Assembly: GCA_019262145.1 (NCBI GenBank)
Contig: CP076745.1
Coordinates: forward strand, 307,093 to 371,092
Reading direction: 5' to 3'
DNA length: 64,000 bases
Source of the DNA: Candidatus Methanogranum gryphiswaldense
Lineage (GTDB): Archaea; Thermoplasmatota; Thermoplasmata; Methanomassiliicoccales; Methanomethylophilaceae
A program made the translations under genes and the position numbers. Positions 18,221-29,502 of the stretch are shown here, piece after piece; the first letter of the stretch is position 1; the number at the start of each line of letters is the position of its first letter. Under the pieces are notes generated by a model. The model was not told the origin of the DNA, did not search any database, and was given only the letters and a program-made list of their open reading frames with translations.

Positions 18221-18540
18221 AATATAAATACTAATCCTGACTACAGGGATTTGCGCGATGTGTGGCATCGTGTGGTTCCTGTCAAAAATGGCAGTGAATT
18301 GGTGCGATGCGAACATCGTTCGTAAAGCTAAATCTCGATCACAGGCGAGTAATTATATACTACCTGCGCATCGGGAGTATTCGCCAGGTTTGGTAACAAA
18401 CCAGGCAAATTAAAATCATGCACCCGAACAGAGGTCCTGCTTCGGGGAAGAGGTGTAGGGCTCCAATAATGGAGGATGAGATTGGAATCCGCCCGATGAT
18501 CACCGATCATACGCAACCTGGACGTGTGCTAGATCATACG
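18221..18540 (+). promoter_or_regulatory. 23S rRNA promoters and structured leader
   Basis: AATATAAATA at 18221-18230 and TTATATAC at 18353-18360 are two TATA boxes for the rRNA. Between them, 18244-18281 folds into a compound hairpin (CAGGGA/TTCCTG outside, GCGCGATG/CATCGTGT inside). After the second box, 18383-18406 forms a 10-bp stem with one A-A mismatch and a GTAA (GNRA) loop. The 3' part pairs with sequence beyond the 23S gene. I see no separate gene in this 340-base stretch. Confidence 0.65.

Positions 18541-18546
<6 letters not shown>
18470..18546 (+). repeat. 5' half of the pre-23S processing stem
   Basis: Three segments pair with sequence after the gene: 18470-18481 with 21489-21500 (12 bp), 18509-18520 with 21470-21481 (12 bp), and 18528-18546 with 21445-21462 (two helices). 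Between the last two, GTG (18524-18526) and AAA (21467-21469) bulge on opposite strands around a short GAC/GTC helix. This resembles the bulge-helix-bulge cut by archaeal splicing endonuclease. A direct repeat GATCATACGC occurs at 18505 and 18532, giving a second possible pairing register. Confidence 0.75.
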
Positions 18547-21444
<2,898 letters not shown>

Positions 21445-21450
<6 letters not shown>

Positions 21451-21500
21451 ATGTGGTCTAGCAGTCAAACAGGTTGCGTATAAAAAATTCTCATCCTCCA
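21445..21500 (+). repeat. 3' half of the pre-23S processing stem
   Basis: This strand contains the complements of the upstream segments: CGCTGG with CCAGCG, TCTAGC with GCTAGA, 21470-21481 with 18509-18520, and 21489-21500 with 18470-18481. The AAA bulge at 21467-21469 marks the probable 3' cut. An A/T-rich stretch follows, suitable for termination. Confidence 0.75.
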
Positions 21501-21592
21501 AATAGTATTTTATTTGGTTTTAATTTAATTTAGTTGTACTTCTCATCCAGTACACCTTATTTGTTAAATATTACAATCTCAGTCTGTTTTTT

Positions 21593-22234
21593 ATGGCAGT
21601 TACAAGGATATCGTCAAAAATTTCATTTGATTCCAATATTTATCTTGTTCAAGGCAGGATCAACGTCCTGATCGATACTGGAACAGGTCTTGGTTCCCAA
21701 GAGGTCTTGAAGAATATAAGACGTATTTTGGGTGATTCAAAACTTGATATGGTCATTCTTACTCACTGCCATGCAGATCATATCGGTGGTTTGACCGATA
21801 TAATTGAATCCTTTTCGTGTCCTGCATTTGCAGGTAAGGATGCCGAATACATTCGAAGTGCAAGTCCTGTAACTTTGGCAGAGGAAGTATTGGGTATCTG
21901 TCTTCAACCGGTGGACGTTACAGAGGTATCCGATGGAGAGATAATTGATATGGGAGATCACAGGTTGCGCATTATCGATACGCCAGGACATACAATTGGA
22001 AGCATTTCGTTGTATGATGAGGTAACGCACTCGCTTTTTTCCGGAGATACTTTGTTCACAATGGGAGTGGGTCGTACTGATTTTCCAACGGGTTCATTTA
22101 AATATCTCACCGAATCTCTATTAAAACTTAGTAAGATAGAAATAAAATCATTGTATCCTGGGCATGGTAATGTTTCGGATCAAGGTAATCAAATGGTAAG
22201 ATACGGGTTGAATATGTTGGGGGTGTCAGTATGA
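21593..22234 (+). CDS. Metallo-beta-lactamase-fold hydrolase
   Basis: A 213-residue hydrolase of the glyoxalase II-like MBL branch. Metal ligands are visible: THCHADH (HxHxDH) near residue 58, a His in DTPGHTIGS, an Asp in LFSGDTLF and a late His in YPGHG. The substrate cannot be told; hydroxyacyl-thioesters are typical for such short forms. A TTAAATATT box lies near 21563-21571, so the message should have little or no leader. It overlaps the next gene by 4 bases and starts the MBL-sua5-map operon. Confidence 0.88.
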   Translation: MAVTRISSKISFDSNIYLVQGRINVLIDTGTGLGSQEVLKNIRRILGDSKLDMVILTHCHADHIGGLTDIIESFSCPAFAGKDAEYIRSASPVTLAEEVLGICLQPVDVTEVSDGEIIDMGDHRLRIIDTPGHTIGSISLYDEVTHSLFSGDTLFTMGVGRTDFPTGSFKYLTESLLKLSKIEIKSLYPGHGNVSDQGNQMVRYGLNMLGVSV

Positions 22235-22869
22235 GAATAATAAAATGCGATTGTTCAAACGGTGTCAATGCTCACTGTGTAGAGGCAGCTTTGAATGCTG
22301 CAGAGGATATCAGCGAAGGAAGGTTAATTGTGTACCCGACAGAGACTGTTTATGGTGTCGGGGCCGATATATATAATCAGGTTGCGTTGAAGAATCTCTA
22401 TCTTGCAAAAAAGAGGCCATTCGATATGGCGTTATCTGTTGCCGTCAGTGATAGGAATATGATGGAACAGGTTGCGATACTGGATGATAATGCGGATAAA
22501 TTGATCAAGGCATTCCTTCCAGGGCCGCTCACACTCATCATGCCGAAACAACCTGACGTTCCTGATTTGTTGACCGCGATGTCACAGAAAGTAGGCATAC
22601 GCATCCCAGATCACCCTATTGCGCAAGAGATAATAAGGCGTACGGGGCCTATTGTAGCGACTTCGGCAAATGTACATTCTAGACCAGATGCTACCACTGT
22701 TTCAGAGGCCATCAATGATTTCGGTGATGCGATCAGTACGTACATAGATGCAGGAAAATCACCTACAGGAAAGCCATCAACTATTGTTTGGCTTGCTGAC
22801 GGTGAGGTGGAGATTGTACGTCAGGGTATCATCACAATACATCAGATAGAGGAAGTCTTAAGATGCTGA
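22231..22869 (+). CDS. sua5: Threonylcarbamoyl-AMP synthase (Sua5/YrdC)
   Basis: This enzyme makes threonylcarbamoyl-AMP from threonine, bicarbonate and ATP for the t6A modification at tRNA position 37. The 212-residue chain is a single YrdC domain with LIVYPTETVYGVGADI near residue 35, KKRPFDMALSVAV and the later GIRIPDHPIAQEI and GPIVATSANVHSRPD. The Sua5 C-terminal domain is absent, so it is the short YrdC-like type. It overlaps both neighbours. Confidence 0.93.
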   Translation: MRIIKCDCSNGVNAHCVEAALNAAEDISEGRLIVYPTETVYGVGADIYNQVALKNLYLAKKRPFDMALSVAVSDRNMMEQVAILDDNADKLIKAFLPGPLTLIMPKQPDVPDLLTAMSQKVGIRIPDHPIAQEIIRRTGPIVATSANVHSRPDATTVSEAINDFGDAISTYIDAGKSPTGKPSTIVWLADGEVEIVRQGIITIHQIEEVLRC

Positions 22870-23753
22870 CAAGCGAACAATTAGAAAAACTTCGTAAAGC
22901 TGGTCAGGTGGCAGGAGCTGCCAGAGAAATGGGCATGGGCCTTGTTAAAGCGGGCGGTAAACTCTATGATGTCGCACAGGAAGTCGAGGGATACATAAGA
23001 GAACATGGTTGTGGTCTTGCATTTCCATGTAACATAAGCAGAAACGAAGTTGCTGCCCACTACACACCATGTATCAATGACCCCACGGTTTTCGAGCTGG
23101 GGGACGTTGTTAAGATCGATTGCGGTGCTGAGATAGATGGCTATGTGGGTGACACTGCAGGCACAGTGGAAGTCGGTACCAGGAGATATACCGAATTGAT
23201 TGACGTATCAAAACGTGCGAGAAATACCGTGGCAGAATTTATTGGTGAAGGTACACCGCTCGGAGAGATCGGACGTGCAGTTGAGATGGTGATAAACCAG
23301 GCTGGATTCAAACCCATTGATAATTTAAATGGGCATCAGATTGAGCCATACAATTTACATGCTGGACTTTCGGTTCCGAGTTATGCAAGCGGCGACACGA
23401 CTACATTGAAGGCAGGCATGGTAATTGCTATTGAGCCCTTTGCTACCAATGGGGGAGGGTCTGTTGTAAATGGCCCTCAGGGCAATATCGTTCGTCTTGT
23501 CAGAGACCGTAAGGTCGATGATCCGAAGGCACAGGATTTCTTGGAATATGTAAAAGGTGAATTCAAGACGTTCCCGTTCTGTGCGAGAAGCTGTGATTTT
23601 CCAGATGCAGAGAAACATGTGAAATATCTTATGCATCGCGGGGTCCTGTCAGGATACGCACAGCTTGTGGAGGTAAAGGGAGGGATGGTGTCTCAACATG
23701 AGTACACGTTCTATATTGCCGGCCCAAGGGCAGAGGTCACAACTTTGCCTTGA
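22863..23753 (+). CDS. map: Methionine aminopeptidase, type II
   Basis: Map removes the N-terminal methionine from nascent proteins. The 296-residue archaeal type II form shows metal ligands in KIDCGAEIDGYVGDTAGTVE (two Asp), a His in NLNGHQIEPY, a Glu in AIEPFA and a final Glu in SQHEYTFYI. The helical insert of type II enzymes lies between about residues 150 and 260. It overlaps sua5 by 7 bases. A GGGGC/GCCCC hairpin follows. Confidence 0.95.
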   Translation: MLTSEQLEKLRKAGQVAGAAREMGMGLVKAGGKLYDVAQEVEGYIREHGCGLAFPCNISRNEVAAHYTPCINDPTVFELGDVVKIDCGAEIDGYVGDTAGTVEVGTRRYTELIDVSKRARNTVAEFIGEGTPLGEIGRAVEMVINQAGFKPIDNLNGHQIEPYNLHAGLSVPSYASGDTTTLKAGMVIAIEPFATNGGGSVVNGPQGNIVRLVRDRKVDDPKAQDFLEYVKGEFKTFPFCARSCDFPDAEKHVKYLMHRGVLSGYAQLVEVKGGMVSQHEYTFYIAGPRAEVTTLP

Positions 23754-23764
23754 ATGGTGTGGAC

Positions 23765-23777
23765 GGGGCTTTGCCCC
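23765..23777 (+). terminator. Hairpin after map
   Basis: GGGGC and GCCCC enclose a TTT loop 12 bases after the map stop. The following sequence is only weakly T-rich, so termination here is tentative. Confidence 0.4.
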
Positions 23778-23852
23778 ATCTTACACTCACATTTGGAACC
23801 TATTGAAGTAATTTGTTAATGTAAGAATAATAAAAAATAATTTAAAATGTTT

Positions 23853-24890
23853 TCAAATAGAAAACGTGATGTTCTCAATATCCTGTTGTTTCATCCTATC
23901 CAATGGTTGTGATTTGTAATCTTTATTTGGAGAAAGGTCCACTTTGCTTAGGTCCAGGCAACGTAGACGACGATTGTATTGTGTATGATAATAGTAACGA
24001 AGGTTCTTCGTATCGCTTATTGTCGTCCATGTGGTGGAGCTGACTAGGCCTTTCTGCATATCTTTTTCTTTGGGAGTGAAGACACGTTCTAATGGCACAT
24101 TGAATGAATCCATTATCCTATTCATTTCTAGGACAGTATCATAGGCGTCGACGGTAGGTCTGGCGGTGTTTGTTAGTGCAGCAGCTCTCACAAAACGTGA
24201 CGGCGGCGTATAATCGCCAGGCATCCCTACCAGTCCAGCTCCATGGCCTATGGGTATCATCTCAACGCCCATGTAATTTGCTTTTTCCTCTCCATCAGCA
24301 CGGAAATTTAGATAGTTGCGTAGATTGGTCATATGCCAATCGAAAGAAGGTGAATTTGTGATTATGCCTACGGGGTTATCGAATATTGTTGTTTGACCGT
24401 TTAGGAATTCAATAGTGATGGCTTTTCCACTTCTGTCTGCGACCATGTAATGACACGGGACCTCTATGTTGGTACCAGGTAGGGGTATCCCTACCAAGTG
24501 TATGCCTTCTATACCATTTTTTATTTCATCTATGGTAGCGAACATGCTCAATATGTAGGTTCCAAGATCTGTTGCCGCCATACTTTTTTCTGCAAGTGCC
24601 GGATCATATTTTTCATATTTTGCAGTCCCTGTATGATAGAAAAGTCCTGCGACCAATCCTTTTTCATTCATACCATCAGAAGCAAAATATTGACCAAAGG
24701 CATCTATCCCGACAAATCCATATTTTGCATTCCAAGTGAATCCGGTGTTGCCATCTGGTAGTGTACCAGTTATCTTTTTCTCTCTGGGCGCGATGAATAT
24801 TCTGGAAAATATGTCCATGGTCCCCCATTCCATACTTCTCCCTTTGATCACAGCTCCATCTTGAGCTTTTAGTATGATGCCTGTACACAT
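23853..24890 (-). CDS. bsh: Choloylglycine hydrolase family protein (bile salt hydrolase/penicillin V acylase type)
   Basis: Family members are N-terminal nucleophile hydrolases that cleave amide bonds, such as the glycine or taurine conjugate of bile salts. Cys2 follows the initiator Met and would be the nucleophile. Arg18 is present, with Glu21 where many members have Asp. TNSPSFDWHMTNLRNYL and PGDYTPPSRFVRAAAL match the rest of the active site. The 345-residue length is normal, and with no signal peptide the protein should be cytoplasmic. It is divergent from an MFS exporter. Whether bile salts or another amide is the substrate cannot be decided from sequence. Confidence 0.88.
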   Translation of the reverse strand: MCTGIILKAQDGAVIKGRSMEWGTMDIFSRIFIAPREKKITGTLPDGNTGFTWNAKYGFVGIDAFGQYFASDGMNEKGLVAGLFYHTGTAKYEKYDPALAEKSMAATDLGTYILSMFATIDEIKNGIEGIHLVGIPLPGTNIEVPCHYMVADRSGKAITIEFLNGQTTIFDNPVGIITNSPSFDWHMTNLRNYLNFRADGEEKANYMGVEMIPIGHGAGLVGMPGDYTPPSRFVRAAALTNTARPTVDAYDTVLEMNRIMDSFNVPLERVFTPKEKDMQKGLVSSTTWTTISDTKNLRYYYHTQYNRRLRCLDLSKVDLSPNKDYKSQPLDRMKQQDIENITFSI

Positions 24891-24902
24891 GTTATCTTAC
24901 TC

Positions 24903-24949
24903 TGGTCCTTAAGGGCCATTCTATCATTTCTTCGTGTAGCTTTAATACT
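24903..24949 (-). promoter_or_regulatory. Promoter and palindrome of the choloylglycine hydrolase gene
   Basis: On the minus strand AAGTATTAAAGC is the best TATA match, at about 24939-24950, predicting a start near 24920. Directly downstream, TGGTCCTTAAGGGCCA (24903-24918) is a 16-bp palindrome with one mismatched pair, ending 13 bases before the ATG. It would suit a repressor that blocks elongation or start. Confidence 0.45.
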
Positions 24950-25099
24950 TTTGGGTATTTTTTTATTATTTTTGGCTATTTGTACAGGACTTATTAACAA
25001 TATGTAGTTTTTGAACATTTGAAAAAAAATAACATTGGATTATTTGAATGCGCAACGGCAGTTTATATATACCATCAAGGTAAGTTTTCATAAGGTAAA

Positions 25100-26521
25100 A
25101 TGTCTGAAGTCAGTTTTAAAAATAGTAAACTGGTCATAGTTGTGGCATTATTAGCAACCTTTATGGTCATGTTAGATCTGAGTTTGGTCAATATATCCTT
25201 GCCTACGATCCTTAAGGATTGGCATCTCAAAACCTCAATGGTGATGTGGGTATTGTTGGCTTATACGGTCTCACTTTCGGCATTCATGCTGCTGTTCGGT
25301 AAACTCGGTGAAAGGTACGGGTTCAAGATCATAATGTCAGTTGGATTTGTTATATTCATATGTGGTACATTATTGTCTTTCTTCTCACCAAACATTGACA
25401 CACTCATAGTATGTAGATTTGCGCAAGGTATAGGTGCGGCGATGATAACCGCTTTGGCATTTGCAGCCATAACCCGGTTTGTAAGTCCAGATCTACGTGG
25501 AAAAGGTCTTGGAATAGTGGCTGCTGCAGGTTCTCTCGGCACTGTGATAGGTCCTACATTGGGCGGATATCTTGCAGGTACTTTTGGTTTTCATACGGTC
25601 TTCCTTGTTAATATTCCAGTTGGAATCGTTGCACTTTTCTTGTCATTGAAGGTCATTCCAGGTGACAGATTGCCAGTAAAGGGTCGTTTCGACGTTATAG
25701 GTGCTGTATCGATATTCATCGGAATATTCGGCATAATATATGCATTGAATATGGGAGAGCAATTAGGTTGGACATCGATAACGATAATAAGTACGATCTT
25801 GGCTGCGGTCATATTCATACCATTGTTTGTATTCTGGGAGAGTAAGAGGGCAAGCGATCCCCTACTGAATATAAAGGCAGTATCTTCTAGGAATGTGTTA
25901 TTGCCTTCGATAGGCTCGATGATGATCATGGCCGCGTTCGCAGGAGCATTCGTCATATTGCCGTTCTATTTCGAGCTCATGCACGGTATGACCTCAACGC
26001 AATCCGGTCAGATGTTCTTGTGGGCCACGGTCACAATGGTCGTTGCAGGCATTGTCGCAGGTACTATTGCTAATAAAGTATCTGTCCGCTCCCTATCTAT
26101 CGTATCTCTGATAATTGCAGCAGCAGCATTCTTCATAATGTCCACTATAGTCGCTAATACAGGCCTGTTAATCATAGGCCTCATGTTATTGATTCTGGGT
26201 ATTGGTAACGGTCTGTTCTACCCTCCTTCGAACAGGATGATCCTGACAAGTGCCCCGCCTGAGGTGCAGGGGGAAGCATCAGGATTGTTGAGGACCATGC
26301 AACAAGTGGGTTGTGCTATCGGCGTGGCAATATTTACCACCATAATCACGACCTATGTTGATTTCAAAGGATACCTGGATGGATCAGAGACATTACAAGA
26401 TCTAGAAAGTAATTTCATCAGCGGTATGTCGGTCTGTATGATAATCGGTGGCATAATGGTCATTATCGGAGTTGTTGCATTATTATTTACCAGAAAGATG
26501 GCATCCGTAAAAAAGGAGTGA
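25100..26521 (+). CDS. MFS drug/H+ antiporter, 14-helix DHA2 family
   Basis: A 473-residue polytopic membrane protein of the EmrB/QacA type. The family loop motif appears as GKLGERYGFK between helices 2 and 3, and the antiporter motif C as GTVIGPTLGGYLAG in helix 5. The hydrophobic profile fits 14 helices. Such proteins export amphipathic compounds, including drugs and bile acids, using the proton or sodium gradient. TATATA near 25061-25069 is the promoter. It is transcribed away from the choloylglycine hydrolase gene and towards marC. Confidence 0.9.
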   Translation: MSEVSFKNSKLVIVVALLATFMVMLDLSLVNISLPTILKDWHLKTSMVMWVLLAYTVSLSAFMLLFGKLGERYGFKIIMSVGFVIFICGTLLSFFSPNIDTLIVCRFAQGIGAAMITALAFAAITRFVSPDLRGKGLGIVAAAGSLGTVIGPTLGGYLAGTFGFHTVFLVNIPVGIVALFLSLKVIPGDRLPVKGRFDVIGAVSIFIGIFGIIYALNMGEQLGWTSITIISTILAAVIFIPLFVFWESKRASDPLLNIKAVSSRNVLLPSIGSMMIMAAFAGAFVILPFYFELMHGMTSTQSGQMFLWATVTMVVAGIVAGTIANKVSVRSLSIVSLIIAAAAFFIMSTIVANTGLLIIGLMLLILGIGNGLFYPPSNRMILTSAPPEVQGEASGLLRTMQQVGCAIGVAIFTTIITTYVDFKGYLDGSETLQDLESNFISGMSVCMIIGGIMVIIGVVALLFTRKMASVKKE

Positions 26522-26526
26522 CTTCG

Positions 26527-26580
26527 ATGATACATGAACATATTACAATATTGTTGAATACGTGGATGGAGGCGCGATAA
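26527..26580 (+). CDS. Possible 17-residue peptide between the MFS gene and marC
   Basis: An ATG at 26527 opens 17 codons (MIHEHITILLNTWMEAR) and ends in TAA two bases before marC. GGAGTG lies six bases upstream of the ATG, and the GGAGG of marC lies inside the frame. Translation of the peptide could couple marC to the MFS gene. No homology can be judged at this length, so it may be chance. Confidence 0.3.
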   Translation: MIHEHITILLNTWMEAR

Positions 26581-26581
26581 T

Positions 26582-27214
26582 ATGATTAGCATACAAGAGG
26601 CCGTAATATTTGCGATCGGTCTAGCTGTTTTGTTCAGTCCTCCTGCGACTATTGGGCCATATCTCTCGATAACAAGTGCATTTGATGAAAAGACACAGAA
26701 AAAGATTGCAAGGACCGCGGCTTTGTATTATTTCATCTTTGTTATAGCAATAGCTTGGATAGGTCAGTATGCGTTGGAAGTACTGGGTATCAGTGTCAAT
26801 GCATTGATGGCAACAGGAGGTATAATCTTGCTGGTATCGTCGATACCTATGGTCTTGGGAAAGAACTACGGAGGTATCGATTCAGAACAAATAAAGCACA
26901 GTAACTGGAAGACGGTGGCTGCTGTGCCGATAGTATTCCCATTGGCATGTGGCGGAGGATCAATCGCATTGATCATAAGTAATGCAATGGAATACAGTGA
27001 AGTAAGTTCTCTTATTTTGATATCGGCTATGTTATTGCTAGTGTCATTGGTTGTTTTCTTGACATTCATTTTTGCTGAACCATTGGCGAAGAAAGCAGGT
27101 AACAGCGGTCTGGAAGTGATGTCCAGGGCAGGAGGTATAATCTTGGCTACCATAGCATTGCAGATGTTAGTCAAAGGTCTTGTACCAATGATATATGGTT
27201 ATTGGCCCGGCTAA
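26582..27214 (+). CDS. MarC family integral membrane protein
   Basis: A 210-residue protein with six predicted membrane helices in two repeats, each opening with a polar-proline motif (LFSPPATIGPYLS near residue 17 and PIVFPLACGGGSIALI near 117), as in the MarC/UPF0056 family. The function is unknown, and the old link to multiple antibiotic resistance is not supported for the family. GGAGG lies nine bases before the ATG. It is probably cotranscribed with the MFS gene. Confidence 0.87.
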   Translation: MISIQEAVIFAIGLAVLFSPPATIGPYLSITSAFDEKTQKKIARTAALYYFIFVIAIAWIGQYALEVLGISVNALMATGGIILLVSSIPMVLGKNYGGIDSEQIKHSNWKTVAAVPIVFPLACGGGSIALIISNAMEYSEVSSLILISAMLLLVSLVVFLTFIFAEPLAKKAGNSGLEVMSRAGGIILATIALQMLVKGLVPMIYGYWPG

Positions 27215-27380
27215 AATCAGAAAAAAATATTTTGATATTTAATGCAGGACCTTCGGGTTCTGCATATTTTTTTTATAATATCGGTTCAATTGATCAATTA
27301 TTCCTATTGTATTTTTTTTTAAAAACGAAAATTCATCGTAAAGGTTTATTTACCATTTACGTTTACGACCTAATACAGAA

Positions 27381-27465
27381 GCCGATGTAGCCAAGCCTGG
27401 TTAAAGGCGATGGACTCAAGATCCATTCTTGCAGGAGTTCGCCGGTTCGAATCCGGCCGTCGGCA
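27381..27465 (+). tRNA. tRNA-Leu (anticodon CAA)
   Basis: A class II cloverleaf folds with acceptor GCCGATG/CGTCGGC, D stem GCC/GGC, anticodon stem ATGGA/TCCAT with loop CTCAAGA, a long variable arm (TCTTGCAGGAG) and T arm GCCGG/CCGGC around TTCGAAT. The anticodon CAA reads UUG. Discriminator A is at 27465. CCA is not encoded, unlike the tRNA-Ala and tRNA-His genes of this window. TTTATTTA near 27345 could be its TATA box. Confidence 0.95.
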
Positions 27466-27807
27466 CTCATATTTCTCTTTAGCAGAGAGAGGGTTGTTTT
27501 GAACTCGAATTATTTTTCTGAACTTTTCTTGAGTATGCGTGGTTTTAAACATCATATTCTTTAAAAATATTGTATTTTAAATTATTATTAATGTAGTATT
27601 AATATATTAAAAAAATTCTCATGTTAACTAGTTCAATTCATAAAATCGATTAACACAATGTGATGTACGATACTTAATAATGAAAACATCGTTAGTACTG
27701 AGTTAATTTTGATTTAATTGTTAATATTACTTATTAAAATAATTAGATATTATAATGATTTTTTAATAACATATCAATTAGATTTTAATAATAAATATCA
27801 CAATCCC
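27466..27807 (+). promoter_or_regulatory. A/T-rich region upstream of the metal transporter operon
   Basis: This 342-base gap is very A/T-rich with several TATA-like runs. The one nearest the gene, AATAATAAATATC at 27787-27799, ends 8 bases before the start codon, so a start from an earlier box is also possible. ACACAATGT at 27653-27661 matches 8 of 9 bases of the half-site flanking the NikR-like gene promoter downstream. I see no gene or RNA in it. Confidence 0.45.
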
Positions 27808-28716
27808 ATGCTGATGAAAACAATATCGATAGTAGCAATAGTGATTGCAATCGTTTTGGTCGCAGGAGCGGCAGCGGTCGTGGTCATGCACAATAATTCG
27901 AATGATGATGATCGTCAGACCATTACTGTAACAATGGCATGGGAAGAAGACATAGTCGAAGAGATCGCAGGTGATGAGTATAACGTAGTGTCTATGATGC
28001 CGTCAAATGTAAGTCCTCATACAACTTATTCACAGCCTAGTACCGTGGCGGAGCTTTATTCTTCTACGGTTTACTTTATGGTGGGATCTGGCATAGAATG
28101 GGAGACTGCGTTCATGGACGATGTCATCTCGCAGATCCCAGATTCAGTGGAGATCGTGAAATTAGCGGATGAGATCGAGTACACTCCCCTATATTCAGTA
28201 GAAACGAGTGAATCTGGTGAGTATGATGTTCATATCTGGACATCTCCTGATAATTTGGCAAAGATGGCAGAGGTCATTATGGATAAGCTCATAGAGCTGA
28301 ATCCAGACAATGCATCTGTCTATGAGGCAAATTATGAAGCATACATGGACAAGGTCGATGCTGTTAACGATAAGATGACAGAACTTGCAGACCTTGTAGG
28401 CGATGAAGAGATCAATATCCTCGTTTGGCATCCCGCCTGGCAATATTTCATCGAGCAGTATGGAGCTGAGATGGGATTGAATGCCAATATGATCGGGGTC
28501 GAGAGCCAAGGCGAAGTGTCGATAGAGGATGCTGTGACCTTGTACAAAGATTATGACGTCATCTATGTGTCCGTAACAGATGAAGGATACGAGTATAGAG
28601 ATGTACTTGAAGAAAATGGGATAAATGTAGAAGTTGTCAATCCGACACCTGATGATATGCTCGAGTCCCTTTCTGATTTCATAGACCTTCTTATGCAGGA
28701 ATATGCTGAGTCGTGA
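27808..28716 (+). CDS. znuA: Metal ABC transporter, TroA/ZnuA-type binding protein
   Basis: A cluster A-1 solute-binding protein that captures a divalent metal outside the membrane. Residues about 3-27 form one hydrophobic segment (TISIVAIVIAIVLVAGAAAV) without a lipobox Cys, so it is probably an uncleaved anchor. Likely metal ligands are His in SNVSPHTTYS and DVHIWTSPDN, a third His in WHPAWQYF and an acidic residue in VTDEGYEY. The usual His-rich loop is missing. ATG at 27808 or 27814 fits the membrane segment best; the open frame further upstream looks non-coding. It heads an operon with ATPase and permease. Confidence 0.88.
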   Translation: MLMKTISIVAIVIAIVLVAGAAAVVVMHNNSNDDDRQTITVTMAWEEDIVEEIAGDEYNVVSMMPSNVSPHTTYSQPSTVAELYSSTVYFMVGSGIEWETAFMDDVISQIPDSVEIVKLADEIEYTPLYSVETSESGEYDVHIWTSPDNLAKMAEVIMDKLIELNPDNASVYEANYEAYMDKVDAVNDKMTELADLVGDEEINILVWHPAWQYFIEQYGAEMGLNANMIGVESQGEVSIEDAVTLYKDYDVIYVSVTDEGYEYRDVLEENGINVEVVNPTPDDMLESLSDFIDLLMQEYAES

Positions 28717-28725
28717 GGTAGAGCA

Positions 28726-29502
28726 ATGACAGGTGAACCCCCCATATCGATCAAGGATCTCTCCGCAGGTTACGGGAACGAATTGATACTCAAAGGGATC
28801 TCTCTCGAACTCAAAGAGAATGATTTCCTTGCGGTCATCGGTCCCAATGGCGGCGGAAAGACGACATTGTTCCGTTCAATATTGGGCTTGCTCCGCCCAA
28901 TGAGCGGCACAGTGGAGGTCTATGGGGAGCCACCTGTTACAGGTGTAAGGCATATCGGTTATGTGCCTCAGCGTGGAGTCTTCGATTCCAACTATCCAAT
29001 ATGCGCTGAAGAAGTCGTGTTGATGGGATTGAGGGTACGTAAAGGTCTTAGGCCGTTCTATTCCAAAGAAGAGAAAGAGATGGCAGAGGTTGCAATGGAA
29101 TATTCAGAAATGTTAGATTTCCGTGATAAGCGCATCAGCGATCTCTCAGGGGGACAGTTGCAGAGGGTCTTTCTAGCAAGGGCCCTCGCACCCAAACCTA
29201 AGATACTTTTATTGGATGAGCCAACATCCAGTCTTGACCCGTCCATGAGGGATTGTACGTACGATGTTCTTAAGAAGGTCAATAAGGACGGTGTGGCGAT
29301 AATGATCATAACACATGATATGACCAGCATATCACATGATGTGAAGAGATTGGCATGTATGAACAGGAGATTGATCTGCAATGATCGTCCGGAGATCACT
29401 GAAGAGATGGTGGAATTGGGATTCCACTGTCCGCCAGAGTTCTTGAGGGTATCAGGTAATGTCAAAGGTAAGTGCTGCTGCCATGAAGGTGATTCTGACT
29501 AA
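28726..29502 (+). CDS. znuC: Metal ABC transporter ATP-binding protein
   Basis: The ATPase of the transporter. The 258-residue chain has Walker A GPNGGGKTT near residue 37, signature LSGGQLQRV near 141, Walker B KILLLDEPTSSLD near 160 and the switch His in ITHDM. Its C-terminus ends in a Cys/His-rich GKCCCHEGD, which could bind metal. It starts 10 bases after znuA and overlaps znuB by one base. Confidence 0.93.
   Translation: MTGEPPISIKDLSAGYGNELILKGISLELKENDFLAVIGPNGGGKTTLFRSILGLLRPMSGTVEVYGEPPVTGVRHIGYVPQRGVFDSNYPICAEEVVLMGLRVRKGLRPFYSKEEKEMAEVAMEYSEMLDFRDKRISDLSGGQLQRVFLARALAPKPKILLLDEPTSSLDPSMRDCTYDVLKKVNKDGVAIMIITHDMTSISHDVKRLACMNRRLICNDRPEITEEMVELGFHCPPEFLRVSGNVKGKCCCHEGDSD

Noticed and set aside
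18240-18470. The structured rRNA leader as a separate SRP RNA or RNase P RNA
   Set aside because: None of the conserved SRP helix 8 or RNase P core sequences could be found. It is better explained as leader.
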